64,000 nucleotides of DNA from Pseudescherichia sp039594205 (GCA_039594205.1 JBCNNW010000008.1:25488-89487), one strand, 5' to 3'. Positions 1-7,741 are shown, counted from the stretch's first letter. Numbers and translations are program-made. Notes: a model not told the origin generated them from the letters alone.

Positions 1-102
1 TTTGCCATACCTGTACAAGTATTCTCAAATCAAGATAGGATTTTTCTGTAAGACGTTGATTATAATCATATGTTAAAAATATCTAAAATAAATTACGTTA
101 AT

Positions 103-123
103 TTGTACAATTTCTATGTACAA
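103..123. promoter_or_regulatory. TTGTACA-N7-TGTACAA dyad upstream of ycgZ
   Basis: An inverted repeat, TTGTACA then seven bases then TGTACAA, lies 65 bases before the ycgZ-type start. A third TGTACAA copy sits at 12-18. From established knowledge, the E. coli ycgZ-ymgAB promoter is controlled by the MerR-family repressor BluR, and the related MlrA recognises TTGTACA-type half sites, so a MerR-family operator is a reasonable inference. Arm spacing differs from the MlrA box I recall, so the regulator is not assigned. Confidence 0.4.
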
Positions 124-188
124 GTTTGCTCGTTTTGTATAACTTTGTTCTCGTTATCACAAATTACTGAATTTTACAGGAGTGACAT

Positions 189-428
189 ATGCAGCAGAAC
201 GGTTTTGTTCCGAACACAGCTAATGCCATTACCCGCTATTTCAATAAAGCTGCCCTGCCAAGTCAGCAGGAGACGCTGGGCCAGATCGTGGTTGAAATTC
301 TGAGCAGCGGCCAGAGCCTGAACCGTAAAGCAATTTGCACCAAACTGCTTAGCCGCCTTGAAATGGCCTCTGACACGGAAGAAGAGAGCCATTACCATAC
401 GCTGATTGGCCTGCTGTTTGACCGCTAA
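189..428 (+). CDS. ycgZ: YcgZ-like regulatory small protein (first cluster)
   Basis: The 79-residue product resembles E. coli YcgZ along its whole length: the AITRYF segment, the QQETLG(Q/E)IV block and the C-terminal LIGLLF are recognisable. YcgZ belongs to the small connector proteins encoded with ymgA and ariR, which act through the Rcs phosphorelay on biofilm and acid-resistance genes; the molecular partner of YcgZ itself is not well defined. GGAG sits seven bases before the ATG. It is the first gene of a ycgZ-ymgA-ariR set and has a paralogue at 20339-20593. The stop codon lies inside a 24-base tandem duplication. Confidence 0.85.
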   Translation: MQQNGFVPNTANAITRYFNKAALPSQQETLGQIVVEILSSGQSLNRKAICTKLLSRLEMASDTEEESHYHTLIGLLFDR

Positions 429-464
429 GGAGTGGCACAGTTTGAACGCTAAGGAGTGGCAAAC
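417..464 (+). repeat. 24-bp tandem repeat over the ycgZ stop codon
   Basis: Two adjacent 24-base units, 417-440 and 441-464, match at 21 positions. They share TTTGA, then CGCTAAGGAGTGGCA. Each unit carries an in-frame TAA and a Shine-Dalgarno-like AGGAG. The second copy gives no longer reading frame, so it looks like a recent tandem duplication of the gene end. Confidence 0.75.
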
Positions 465-598
465 GTCCAGCAACTGATAGTTTAGTTTTTTAAGTCGCTT
501 TTGGTGGGCTGGTGTTCATGGAAGATAATGCCGCCTTCACCTTGCGCAGACTCATGCCTCGTTTCCCAACGGGATAGTGTGGCAACAGAGACGCAGTT

Positions 599-910
599 AT
601 GAACAGAAGTGAAATTGATCAACTTACAGATGAGCTAATCGGAGAAGCCGTCTTATCCCTCCTCAGTGAGAATGGTCCTGTTAATACCAGGGCGCTTATC
701 ACGAGGCTGAGGTCTATGGAAAAAAATGAGGCGGATAGTCGACGACGCGAGATCCTTGGGCGCGTTATCGCGGAAATTAATAACAATACAGAAGTATCGA
801 TGCGTCACCAGACCGAACGCGATCAGAGGGACTCTGAAAGCAAGAAAAAGGACAACGTGTTTCAACTGTTTGGCGATAACCAGCAGCAGAGCACCAGTAA
901 AAAACACTGA
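599..910 (+). CDS. ymgA: YmgA-like small regulatory protein (first cluster)
   Basis: The 103-residue product has the E. coli YmgA pattern: an N-terminal helix with an (I/L)TGEAVL-like block (here IGEAVLSLL, about residues 14-22), then NTRALITRLRSM, then a block of arginines (RRREILGRVIAEI). The C-terminal third is polar, charged and probably disordered. It sits between ycgZ-type and ariR-type genes, as in E. coli. YmgA is thought to work with AriR through the Rcs system. The Shine-Dalgarno sequence is weak, so the start is chosen by length and alignment. A paralogue lies at 20689-20976. Confidence 0.75.
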   Translation: MNRSEIDQLTDELIGEAVLSLLSENGPVNTRALITRLRSMEKNEADSRRREILGRVIAEINNNTEVSMRHQTERDQRDSESKKKDNVFQLFGDNQQQSTSKKH

Positions 911-946
911 CTGCATCCATTTATCTAACTTTTAACGGTACAAATT

Positions 947-1228
947 ATGCTTCAGGCTATGCTCCAGCAATCATCAGACCTCTTTGAAGCGCTGCCCGAC
1001 ACGGCCCTCTCCGCCTATTTCCGTAATGCGGGTGACGTTCTGGCAGATGAATCGACGGTACTGGGTGCAGTGGTGCGTTCAATCCTCGCCTCCGGCGGTC
1101 ATCTCACCAATAAAGCGATTATTCTGCATCTCATTCAGGCAATCGAATCCACTGATGATGTGGTGAAGAGCGATATTATTCGCAAAACGCTGGAGATAGT
1201 TGTCGATCACACCATGGATGACATCTGA
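947..1228 (+). CDS. ariR: AriR/YmgB-like biofilm and acid-resistance regulator
   Basis: The 93-residue product matches E. coli AriR (YmgB) well: SAYFRNAGDVL, the ESTVLG segment, NKAIILHLI, and a C-terminal block (about residues 70-93) ending in a TMDDI-like tail where E. coli has TADDM. AriR is a small all-helical dimer of the Hha-like kind that represses biofilm formation and supports acid resistance. An alternative ATG at 959 would remove four residues, and neither start has a strong ribosome binding site. It is the last gene of the first connector cluster and converges on the unknown gene at 1338-2411. Confidence 0.8.
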   Translation: MLQAMLQQSSDLFEALPDTALSAYFRNAGDVLADESTVLGAVVRSILASGGHLTNKAIILHLIQAIESTDDVVKSDIIRKTLEIVVDHTMDDI

Positions 1229-1252
1229 GCTCAGGTGTAGCCTATAGCGTAA

Positions 1253-1278
1253 GCCGGGCCAGCAACAGGCTGCCCGGC
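1253..1278. repeat. GC-rich hairpin after ariR, REP-like
   Basis: GCCGGGC pairs with GCCCGGC across a 12-base loop. No run of T follows, so it is not a classical intrinsic terminator. It resembles the enterobacterial REP hairpins also present at 48236-48260 and 57347-57372, and it lies between two convergent genes where such elements are common. Confidence 0.45.
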
Positions 1279-1337
1279 ATTTGCTACTTCGGCATATAAT
1301 CAGGCTCAGGCATCTCTTCTGATAGACAATGCTGCAG

Positions 1338-2411
1338 CTAAGTTCTGCCAATCCCAAAGTCTGTCACTATGGCATCGATTTCACCAGGCAGAGGCTCTCT
1401 ACCTACCCCAGCCGTCACTCTTGCTACAACTGCCGCAATCTTGTCTTCGGTTGTCAGGCTAATCTTCATTAATCTCAGGCTCTCCTGTTCTACGTTGCTG
1501 GTATCCACCATAAAAGTGACGCTGTCACTTCGGGCGATAGCCTGATAGAACGAAACATCTGCTACGGCATCGGATTTATCAGGTGCATGACCGTTAAGTC
1601 GCTCCTGTTGCCAGAGCGGGTCCGCCGCGTAGCATTGTTGGTTAAGCAGAATAGCCGAGGCCACGTCCCCCTGCTCTCTGAGCAAGCGTCCCTGCATGGT
1701 TTGATAATTTTTGCGGGCAACCTCATGTTCAAAAATAGCGGCCAGCGAGGTCTCAGGGCTGCAGTTAACCTTCCTTAACGGCTGGCCTTTGAAATTATAG
1801 ATACGTACATGCTCATCCTGTTCATGATAATAAAAACTGAGAGAGTCATGGAGCGCAGCATCGGCAGGAACCGGCAGCGCCTGTGAATGTTTTTTCCTGT
1901 CGACTATCAGCCAGCGGGTTCCGGTATGGCGCTGATGACGACGCTGATTCTCAAAATAGGTCAATGCGGTATGGGCCACGACGCCGTTAGCTTTCGCAAC
2001 GAACTGGGCCGCCTGTTTATTCTGACCGCTGTAGTGCATTACCAGCGTCTCCTGAGAAATAATATGCTCCCAGTTGTTATCGCAATCTGCAAAGTAGTCG
2101 TTGATGGTGGCGAGCCAGTCGGCGAGGGCAAGGTTCTGCTGGCGGGCTAGCTGACCCAGCTCTCTACCGGTAAGGGCTTTTTGGCTCAGGGCCAGCGCCT
2201 TGGCTTCGTTCACCGACATGGGGGGGCGATGGCCGGTTAACTGTAGGTAGATCGCCCTCTTCTTCTCTTCCTGATTCAGCGCGTCAGAAAGGCCGCAAAA
2301 CCTCTCCACCTTCTTTAGCTGTTCTGCAGTATCCGGATTGCCGGTAAGTGAAATCTCACAGGTTTGAATTTCACGTCTGCCATGCAGATTAATGTTAGTT
2401 AAATGAGGCAT
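1338..2411 (-). CDS. uncharacterised 357-residue protein
   Basis: I do not recognise this gene. The frame is open up to 2558, but residues before the methionine at 2411 read like non-coding sequence (cysteine- and histidine-rich, low similarity in style), so the start is placed at 2411. The product is soluble-looking, mostly helical and rich in Q, A and E. It has no signal peptide, membrane segment or catalytic motif that I can see. The middle holds a KK/KH basic stretch and a YYHEQDEHVRIYNF segment; the C-terminal 60 residues look like a helical cap. The 5' end overlaps a 40-codon membrane ORF by 13 bases in another frame. It sits between a connector cluster and a PTS operon, and neither explains it. 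Confidence 0.55.
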   Translation of the reverse strand: MPHLTNINLHGRREIQTCEISLTGNPDTAEQLKKVERFCGLSDALNQEEKKRAIYLQLTGHRPPMSVNEAKALALSQKALTGRELGQLARQQNLALADWLATINDYFADCDNNWEHIISQETLVMHYSGQNKQAAQFVAKANGVVAHTALTYFENQRRHQRHTGTRWLIVDRKKHSQALPVPADAALHDSLSFYYHEQDEHVRIYNFKGQPLRKVNCSPETSLAAIFEHEVARKNYQTMQGRLLREQGDVASAILLNQQCYAADPLWQQERLNGHAPDKSDAVADVSFYQAIARSDSVTFMVDTSNVEQESLRLMKISLTTEDKIAAVVARVTAGVGREPLPGEIDAIVTDFGIGRT

Positions 2412-2521
2412 AGCAGCGAAATGGCGGTAAGTGCGGCATAGACATAGTGTATAAGCAGGCAAACAAACAGCGCCCCAACCCAGAGCGGCGTGTGGACAAT
2501 TATGTCGGACAGGTAATCCAT
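2399..2521 (-). CDS. small membrane ORF overlapping the next gene
   Basis: A 40-codon frame begins at ATG 2521, preceded at about 11 bases by AGGAG. It encodes a short amphipathic start followed by a strong membrane helix (about residues 13-39) containing the string HTPLWVGALF. That string resembles the N-termini of small uncharacterised four-helix membrane proteins, so this could be the stub of a once longer gene. The frame ends 13 bases inside the downstream gene, an arrangement that would permit translational coupling. Expression is unproven. Confidence 0.35.
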   Translation of the reverse strand: MDYLSDIIVHTPLWVGALFVCLLIHYVYAALTAISLLCLI

Positions 2522-2620
2522 CTTTTCCAGTGCTCCTGCTAAGTCGATTGCTATCCACTTTACTCTCAGAGATATCACACGCGATACCACAATCTTATGA
2601 CCAGCGGCATCAATTCCCTC

Positions 2621-2636
2621 TGTGATTTAGTCCACA
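2621..2636. promoter_or_regulatory. CRP-like site upstream of the PTS gene
   Basis: TGTGA-N6-CCACA differs from the CRP half-site consensus TGTGA-N6-TCACA at one position. It lies just upstream of two LacI-type operators and 104 bases before the PTS start, the usual arrangement for a catabolite-activated, repressor-controlled sugar operon. Confidence 0.6.
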
Positions 2637-2645
2637 TTTTAGCCA

Positions 2646-2659
2646 TGAAACCGGTTGCA
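2646..2659. promoter_or_regulatory. LacI-family operator 1
   Basis: TGAAACCGGTTGCA is a near-palindrome with the central CCGG/CG core typical of LacI-GalR operators. It is repeated almost exactly 36 bases further on. The likely ligand is the LacI-type regulator encoded at 4657-5667. Confidence 0.7.
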
Positions 2660-2681
2660 AGGGACCTTTTCACTGCTAGCA

Positions 2682-2695
2682 TGAAACCGGTTTCA
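2682..2695. promoter_or_regulatory. LacI-family operator 2 (perfect palindrome)
   Basis: TGAAACCGGTTTCA is a perfect 14-base palindrome 45 bases before the PTS start. With operator 1 the centre-to-centre spacing is 36 bases, which could allow two repressor dimers to bind. No LicT/BglG-type antiterminator hairpin is seen, so control is probably by repression rather than by antitermination. Confidence 0.75.
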
Positions 2696-2739
2696 AATAA
2701 AAGTCACACACTCAAAACCCATAAAAAAGGTACATCAGA

Positions 2740-4629
2740 ATGGCCATTATTAGGGATTACAATAAGTTAGCCAGTGACATTCTTTCAGAAGTGGGAGGAA
2801 AGGATAACCTTAGTAGCTTTACCCGCTGCGCCACCCGTTTACGTCTGGTTTTAAACGTTAACCCTGCCGAGGCGAAAAGTCGGATCCAGAATCTGCCTGG
2901 CGTGATAGCCGTGGTAGAGAGCGGCGGTCAGTTTCAGGTCGTTATAGGTACCCACGTTGCTGATGTTTACAACGCCTTTTCCGCTCTGGTTGGCGAGAAC
3001 CACGCTGGTACGGCTAACAAGCCCAAAACCCGCTGGCTGGATGCGGTGATCGCCACCATGTCTGCAGTGTTCGCCCCTATTGTTTATATTCTGGCCGCGG
3101 CTGGGATCCTCCAGGGTTTGCTGATTGTTGTCGGCCTGATTGATGCTGATATCAAAACCACCGGTACCTTTGCCATCCTCAACTTTATGTCGTGGACGCC
3201 GTTTGCCTTCCTGCCGGTGTTTATCGCTATTACCGCCGCGCGTCACTTCAACTGTAATCCCTTTATCGCCGTACTCTGCTGCTGCGCGCTGATCAATCCC
3301 GAGTGGTCCGCGATGGCGGGACGCATAGCCAATGGCGAGACCCTCACCTTCCTGTTTATCCCGCTGGCAAAAACGGTCTACACCTCATCGGTGCTGCCGC
3401 CGCTGTTCCTGGTCTGGGCGCTCTCCTGGCTGGAGAAGCGGGTAGAGAAGAGCATTCCGCAGGTAATCAGCGCCCTGTTTACGCCGCTGATCTGCTTTGT
3501 AATTATCGTTCCGCTGACGCTTATCGTCATTGGGCCGATTACCACCTGGGCCGCAATGGGCATCGCCAGCGGCTATAATGCGCTTTTCGCTGCTGCGCCT
3601 GCGGTAGCCGCTGCGCTGATCGGTGGCATATGGCAGATTATCGTTATCTTTGGCGTCCACTGGGGCATTACTCCGGTGATCATGGCCAACTTTGACACCC
3701 AGGGGTATGACTCCTTCCAGGCCTATCAGACCATCGCGGTAATTGGCCAGATGGCGGCCGTGTTTGGCGTCTTCCTTAAGAGCCGCAACCGTGAGCTGAA
3801 GACCACCTCCCTGTCGGCAGGCGTCACGGCCATCTTCGGTATTACCGAACCGGCAATCTACGGTGTGACGCTGCGCTTTAAAAAGCCCTTTATCTGCGGC
3901 TGTATTGGCGGTGCGGTGGGTGCGGTGGTCGCCAGCCTGTTTGGCTCTCTTTATTACGCCTATGCGGCGCTGCCGGGCCTCTTTACCCTGGTCAACGCCA
4001 TCAGCCCGGATGCGCCGATGTCATTTATCGGTGAACTTGCCGGTAGCGCAACGGCTATTGTCCTGACTATTATACTGGTGCAGTTTGTTGGTTTTGACGA
4101 TCCGGTGGCGGAAGAGACGCTCACCGACGCGCCGGAGACCGCCCCGATCGGCACCACCTCAACCGCAGCGGCGAAGACCAGCCTGGCGCTCAACAGCCCG
4201 CTCAGTGGCGAGGTGATCGCCCTGGAAGCGGTGGCTGACGAAGCCTTCTCGCAAAAGGTGCTGGGCGACGGCGTTGCTATTCGTCCCCACGAAGGTAAAG
4301 TGGTAGCGCCCTGCGATGCCCGTGTGGAGACGGTGATCGAATCACGCCATGCTATTGGCCTGGCCTGCGACAACGGCGCTGAGCTGCTGATCCACGTTGG
4401 GTTAAATACCGTAAATCTACAAGGCGAGCACTTCCGCCCGCTGGTGAAGGAAGGCGACGTGGTGAAAGCCGGTACGCCGCTGCTGGAGTTTGATAAAGAG
4501 GCCATCGAGCGTGCCGGATACGATCTGACTACGCCGGTGCTGGTGATCAACAGCGATGAGTTTCAGCTGACGAAGCTCCAGTCCGGAGGCACTATTCGTC
4601 AGGAGATGCCGTTGATGACCGTCTCCTGA
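2740..4629 (+). CDS. beta-glucoside-type PTS permease, EIIBCA fusion
   Basis: This 629-residue inner-membrane protein takes up and phosphorylates a beta-glucoside-like sugar using phosphate from HPr. EIIB spans about residues 1-85, with phospho-cysteine C30 in FTRCATRLR. EIIC follows (about 105-450) with the family motifs GITPVIMANFDTQG and GITEPAIYGV. EIIA spans about 483-629 with the active histidine H552 in LLIHVGLNTVNL. Domain order and length match BglF; the E. coli AscF protein lacks the EIIA part. It forms an operon with the LacI regulator 27 bases downstream, behind a CRP-like site and two operators. No 6-phospho-beta-glucosidase is encoded here, so hydrolysis must occur elsewhere. 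The exact substrate is unknown. Confidence 0.9.
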   Translation: MAIIRDYNKLASDILSEVGGKDNLSSFTRCATRLRLVLNVNPAEAKSRIQNLPGVIAVVESGGQFQVVIGTHVADVYNAFSALVGENHAGTANKPKTRWLDAVIATMSAVFAPIVYILAAAGILQGLLIVVGLIDADIKTTGTFAILNFMSWTPFAFLPVFIAITAARHFNCNPFIAVLCCCALINPEWSAMAGRIANGETLTFLFIPLAKTVYTSSVLPPLFLVWALSWLEKRVEKSIPQVISALFTPLICFVIIVPLTLIVIGPITTWAAMGIASGYNALFAAAPAVAAALIGGIWQIIVIFGVHWGITPVIMANFDTQGYDSFQAYQTIAVIGQMAAVFGVFLKSRNRELKTTSLSAGVTAIFGITEPAIYGVTLRFKKPFICGCIGGAVGAVVASLFGSLYYAYAALPGLFTLVNAISPDAPMSFIGELAGSATAIVLTIILVQFVGFDDPVAEETLTDAPETAPIGTTSTAAAKTSLALNSPLSGEVIALEAVADEAFSQKVLGDGVAIRPHEGKVVAPCDARVETVIESRHAIGLACDNGAELLIHVGLNTVNLQGEHFRPLVKEGDVVKAGTPLLEFDKEAIERAGYDLTTPVLVINSDEFQLTKLQSGGTIRQEMPLMTVS

Positions 4630-4656
4630 TACGCTGTTAACTAACTGGGAAGGGTT

Positions 4657-5667
4657 ATGGTCACGATACTGGATGTCGCCCGACGGGCGGGAGTCTCGAA
4701 AGCAACGGTCTCCCGTGCGCTAAATGGTAAGGTAGTGGTCAGCGAAGAGGTGAAGGCGCGGATCTTCAAGGCCATCGAAGAGACGGGATATCGCCCTAAC
4801 CTGCTGGCGCGGACCCTGGCGACCAGCCGCTCTAACTCGGTGGGACTGGTGATCACCAACGGCCTGTATAACGGGCCGTTCTTCTCCGCCATGATCTACC
4901 AGGCGGCGACCTGCAGCGAAGACCTTCAGCGTCAACTGGTGCTGGCCGACGGCAAGCACAGCCGGGAGGATGAGCGTAACGCGATTAACTTCCTGGTGCA
5001 GCTGCGCTGTGAAGCGATCATGATCTACCCCAAGTATCTCAGCGTTGATGAACTTGATGACATTATTGATGAGAGCAGCGTGCCCATAGTGGTCATTAAC
5101 CGTGAGCTGAAGCGCAACCGCAATAGCTCGGTATCTGTCGATCACTATCGGGGTAGCGTGCGTATGGTAGAGTATCTGCTTGCCCAGGGGCATCGCGATA
5201 TTGCCTTTGTGGCAGGCAGCGACGGCTCGCCCACCGGTAACAGCCGTCTTGCCGGCTACCGTGATGCATTAGCGGCTGCCGGATTAACCCCTGACGATGC
5301 GCTTACCGTGCGCGGCAGCTGGAGCACCGAAAGCGGCTACGAGGCAGGCTGCGCCCTGCTGAAAAAGAAGCGACCCATGAGCTGCATCCTGGCCGCCAAC
5401 GATGACATGGCCATTGGCGTCACTAAGGCGATGATTGACCACGGGTTGCGAGTGCCAGACGACATCTCCGTTGCCGGGTTCGATGACTCCATCATTGGCC
5501 GCTACTTCACTCCTACCCTGACCACCGTCCATATTCCGATGGATGAGATGATCCGCGATGCGGTGCGCATTCTGTTATCACCCGAGAACGACAGTCATAC
5601 GACTCCGCCAGCGCGGCTCGAAAGCTCGCTGATTGTCAGAGACTCCGTGGCCAGGCGACAGCCGTAA
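4657..5667 (+). CDS. LacI-family regulator of the PTS operon, AscG-like
   Basis: A 336-residue transcriptional repressor. The N-terminal helix-turn-helix is typical (ILDVARRAGVSKATVSRALNG, about residues 4-24) and is followed by the hinge helix NLLARTLA and a periplasmic-binding-protein-like effector domain. Segments such as LADGKHS, RCEAIMIYP and SVDELDDIID closely recall E. coli AscG, the regulator of the asc beta-glucoside operon. Being second in the operon, it probably controls its own synthesis through the operators at 2646 and 2682. The ligand is probably a beta-glucoside or its phosphate, by inference. Confidence 0.88.
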   Translation: MVTILDVARRAGVSKATVSRALNGKVVVSEEVKARIFKAIEETGYRPNLLARTLATSRSNSVGLVITNGLYNGPFFSAMIYQAATCSEDLQRQLVLADGKHSREDERNAINFLVQLRCEAIMIYPKYLSVDELDDIIDESSVPIVVINRELKRNRNSSVSVDHYRGSVRMVEYLLAQGHRDIAFVAGSDGSPTGNSRLAGYRDALAAAGLTPDDALTVRGSWSTESGYEAGCALLKKKRPMSCILAANDDMAIGVTKAMIDHGLRVPDDISVAGFDDSIIGRYFTPTLTTVHIPMDEMIRDAVRILLSPENDSHTTPPARLESSLIVRDSVARRQP

Positions 5668-5695
5668 AAAAAGCTGCCAGACGGCAGCTTTTTTT
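5666..5695. terminator. bidirectional intrinsic terminator
   Basis: GCTGCC (5673-5678) and GGCAGC (5683-5688) form a stem with a four-base loop. It is flanked by A7 on the left and T7 on the right, so it can terminate both the LacI gene and the convergent gene ending at 5699. Confidence 0.9.
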
Positions 5696-5698
5696 CAA

Positions 5699-7000
5699 CT
5701 ACTGCGCGGCGCTCACCCGCCAGACGGCATCACCGGCGTCATCGGCGATAATCAACCCGCCCTGCGCATCCATTCCCAGCCCAACCGGCAGGCCGCGAAC
5801 CTGCTTCTGGTCGTCAGTTAAGAAACCTGTGACCACCGGCTGCGGCAGCCCCACCGGCTGACCGTTCTCAAACTTCACCCACATGACCTGGTAGCCGTTG
5901 AGCGGCTTGCGGTTCCAGCTGCCGTGTTCGCTGACGAACGCGCCGCCGCGATACTGCGGCATATTGTCCCCGGTATAGAACAGCAGGCCAAGCGGGGCAA
6001 CGTGCGAGCTAATGGCGTAGTCGGGCTTGATAGCCTTCTCTACCAGATCCGGACGCTGGGGCTGGGCACGCTCATCAACGTGCTGACCAAAGTAGCTGTA
6101 GGGCCAGCCGTAGAAACCGTTCTCCTGTACCGAGGTCATATAGTCCGGTACCAGATCGGAGCCGATCTCATCCCGCTCGTTAACGATAGCCCACAGTTTG
6201 CCGCTTTGCGGTTCCCATCCCAATCCGGTGGGGTTGCGCAGTCCGCTGGCATAGATACGGCTCGCCCCGCTGGCGGCGTCAACCTCAAGAATTGCTGCCC
6301 GGCGGTACTCGGCCCCGATACCGTTCTCGGTGATGTTGCTGTTTGATCCGACGCCGACATACAGTTTGCTGCCATCGGGGCTGGCCAGCAGTGCTTTGGT
6401 CCAGTGGTGATTGATTGGCCCACCGGGCAGCTCGGTCACCTCCTGAGCGGGGGCGCTGATTGAGGTCTGCCCCGTCTCATAGGGGAACTTCACCAGACTG
6501 TCAGCATTAGCCACCCACAGTGTGTTGCCGATCAGCTGGATGCCAAACGGCGAGTGCAGATTCTCAATGAAGGTGTGCTTCTCCCATTTGCCATTGACGT
6601 TGCGCAGCAGAGTAATGCTGTCACCGCCTTTTCCGGCCTTGCCGGAGGCACTCTGCACTACGCCCATAATCAGCTGCTTGGGTCGGGTGGTGGGTTTTGG
6701 CGTACTGTTTGATTCTGCAACCAGTACGTCATTATTTGGTAAAACATATATCTGGCGCGGATGCTTCAGGCCAGAGGCAATCTTTTCAATCTGCAATCCG
6801 GCGGGAACGGTGGGCTTTTCGCCCTCCTTCCACGGCACGCCCTCTGGCACCTGCATCGGCGGCAGCAGGAAGTTTTGCGCCTGCGGCAGCTCCGGGTTTG
6901 GCCCCATCTGTTTCTGTGGGTCGACAGTGGCACCATTATCACAGGCGCTGAGTAGCGCGACAATTGCCACGCTGAGTAACGCGCGATTATGTTTTTTCAT
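5699..7000 (-). CDS. exported sorbosone-dehydrogenase-like lipoprotein
   Basis: A 433-residue protein of the L-sorbosone/PQQ-type sugar dehydrogenase beta-propeller family. The N-terminus is a lipoprotein signal (MKKHNR, hydrophobic core, lipobox LLSAC with C20), so it is predicted to be anchored in the outer membrane or periplasm. Family segments visible include LKHPRQIYVLPNNDVLVAES, HSPFGIQLIG, SGLRNPTGLGW and FVSEHGSWNRKPLNGYQV. From the family it should oxidise a sugar or aldehyde sugar, possibly with PQQ; the substrate is not known. AGGAG precedes the start. It lies 11 bases after the DUF2231 membrane gene, probably in one operon, and that partner could pass on electrons (inference). Confidence 0.85.
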   Translation of the reverse strand: MKKHNRALLSVAIVALLSACDNGATVDPQKQMGPNPELPQAQNFLLPPMQVPEGVPWKEGEKPTVPAGLQIEKIASGLKHPRQIYVLPNNDVLVAESNSTPKPTTRPKQLIMGVVQSASGKAGKGGDSITLLRNVNGKWEKHTFIENLHSPFGIQLIGNTLWVANADSLVKFPYETGQTSISAPAQEVTELPGGPINHHWTKALLASPDGSKLYVGVGSNSNITENGIGAEYRRAAILEVDAASGASRIYASGLRNPTGLGWEPQSGKLWAIVNERDEIGSDLVPDYMTSVQENGFYGWPYSYFGQHVDERAQPQRPDLVEKAIKPDYAISSHVAPLGLLFYTGDNMPQYRGGAFVSEHGSWNRKPLNGYQVMWVKFENGQPVGLPQPVVTGFLTDDQKQVRGLPVGLGMDAQGGLIIADDAGDAVWRVSAAQ

Positions 7001-7011
7001 ACGGCTTCTCC

Positions 7012-7437
7012 TTAAGCGTTACGCTGGCGCAGCGCGAGTTGAACATTAGCCAGCAGCATAAGGATCACCACCAGGGTAGAGAGGGTTACGCCCAGCGGGA
7101 CCACGGCATAAGCGTCGCGGCTATGGATAAAGGCATTTACTATTGCCAGCAAGATGGCGATCAGGTTTAGCCAGAAGTGCAGTTTAACGGGAGAGCTAAA
7201 GGCGTACCGGCGACCTACCCAGACCTGCACCAGGTTTATCAGGCGAGGAATAATGGCAATGATCAGACCGATAACAATCAGCCAGCTGGCGGCGTCGGTC
7301 CACATAATCTGCATGCTTTTGATATAGAGAATGTCGAAGATCCAGGCGGCGGTAAAAAAACCGAGTGGAATGGGATTGAGTAGCTCATACAGCGCTACGG
7401 CAAAGCTCGAACGTCCTGACGCGTGGGGGGTGTGCAT
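7012..7437 (-). CDS. DUF2231 family membrane protein
   Basis: A 141-residue membrane protein with about four hydrophobic helices: LGFFTAAWIFDILYI, ASWLIVIGLIIAIIPRLINL, LHFWLNLIAILLAIVNAFIH and VVPLGVTLSTLVVILMLLANV. This is the DUF2231 pattern, a family often found beside redox enzymes or cytochromes. An ATG at 7443 directly abuts AGGAG; the ATG at 7437 is spaced six bases from it and is preferred. The gene is co-directional with, and just upstream of, the sorbosone-dehydrogenase-like gene. Histidines in the helices might bind haem, but that is only a suggestion. Confidence 0.8.
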   Translation of the reverse strand: MHTPHASGRSSFAVALYELLNPIPLGFFTAAWIFDILYIKSMQIMWTDAASWLIVIGLIIAIIPRLINLVQVWVGRRYAFSSPVKLHFWLNLIAILLAIVNAFIHSRDAYAVVPLGVTLSTLVVILMLLANVQLALRQRNA

Positions 7438-7741
7438 GTCCATCTCCTGAGCCTGTCCAGCGATTAAAGGTATCTGTAAAGGTTAGATTATTTTCGCGAT
7501 ATAGCACGAAGCTCTCTCTGTTTGCGTTAGGTTTTTGCCCTGCGCTGCACTATTAACAACATCTCTTTTATTTATTTTCATTTTTCTAACTAGTGCAGCA
7601 AGCAATATTTCAGCATGGCTAAAAAAATATTTCCGCAAGCTACTTCTCGTTATTCTTCGCATGGAGGAGAATGCGCGAGCTATAAAAACAACACCTTCTC
7701 TTCTTTTATTTATTGCAAGGCGCTTGATTATGGGGATATTC
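7438..7741. other. intergenic region between divergent operons
   Basis: These 304 bases are AT-rich and must hold the promoters of the DUF2231 operon (leftward) and of the Aer-like gene (rightward). The Aer-like frame is open back to 7535, but that upstream part looks like AT-rich leader rather than protein. I see no clear sigma-28 box, repeat or RNA gene. Confidence 0.4.

Noticed and set aside
1253..1278. Hairpin as the terminator of the first connector cluster
   Set aside because: The stem is good but no T run follows on either side, so it was recorded as a REP-like repeat rather than as a terminator.
7535..7741. 69-residue N-terminal extension of the Aer-like receptor
   Set aside because: The extra residues are AT-rich, hydrophobic and basic without family match; the ATG at 7742 with GGGGA upstream gives the expected Aer length.
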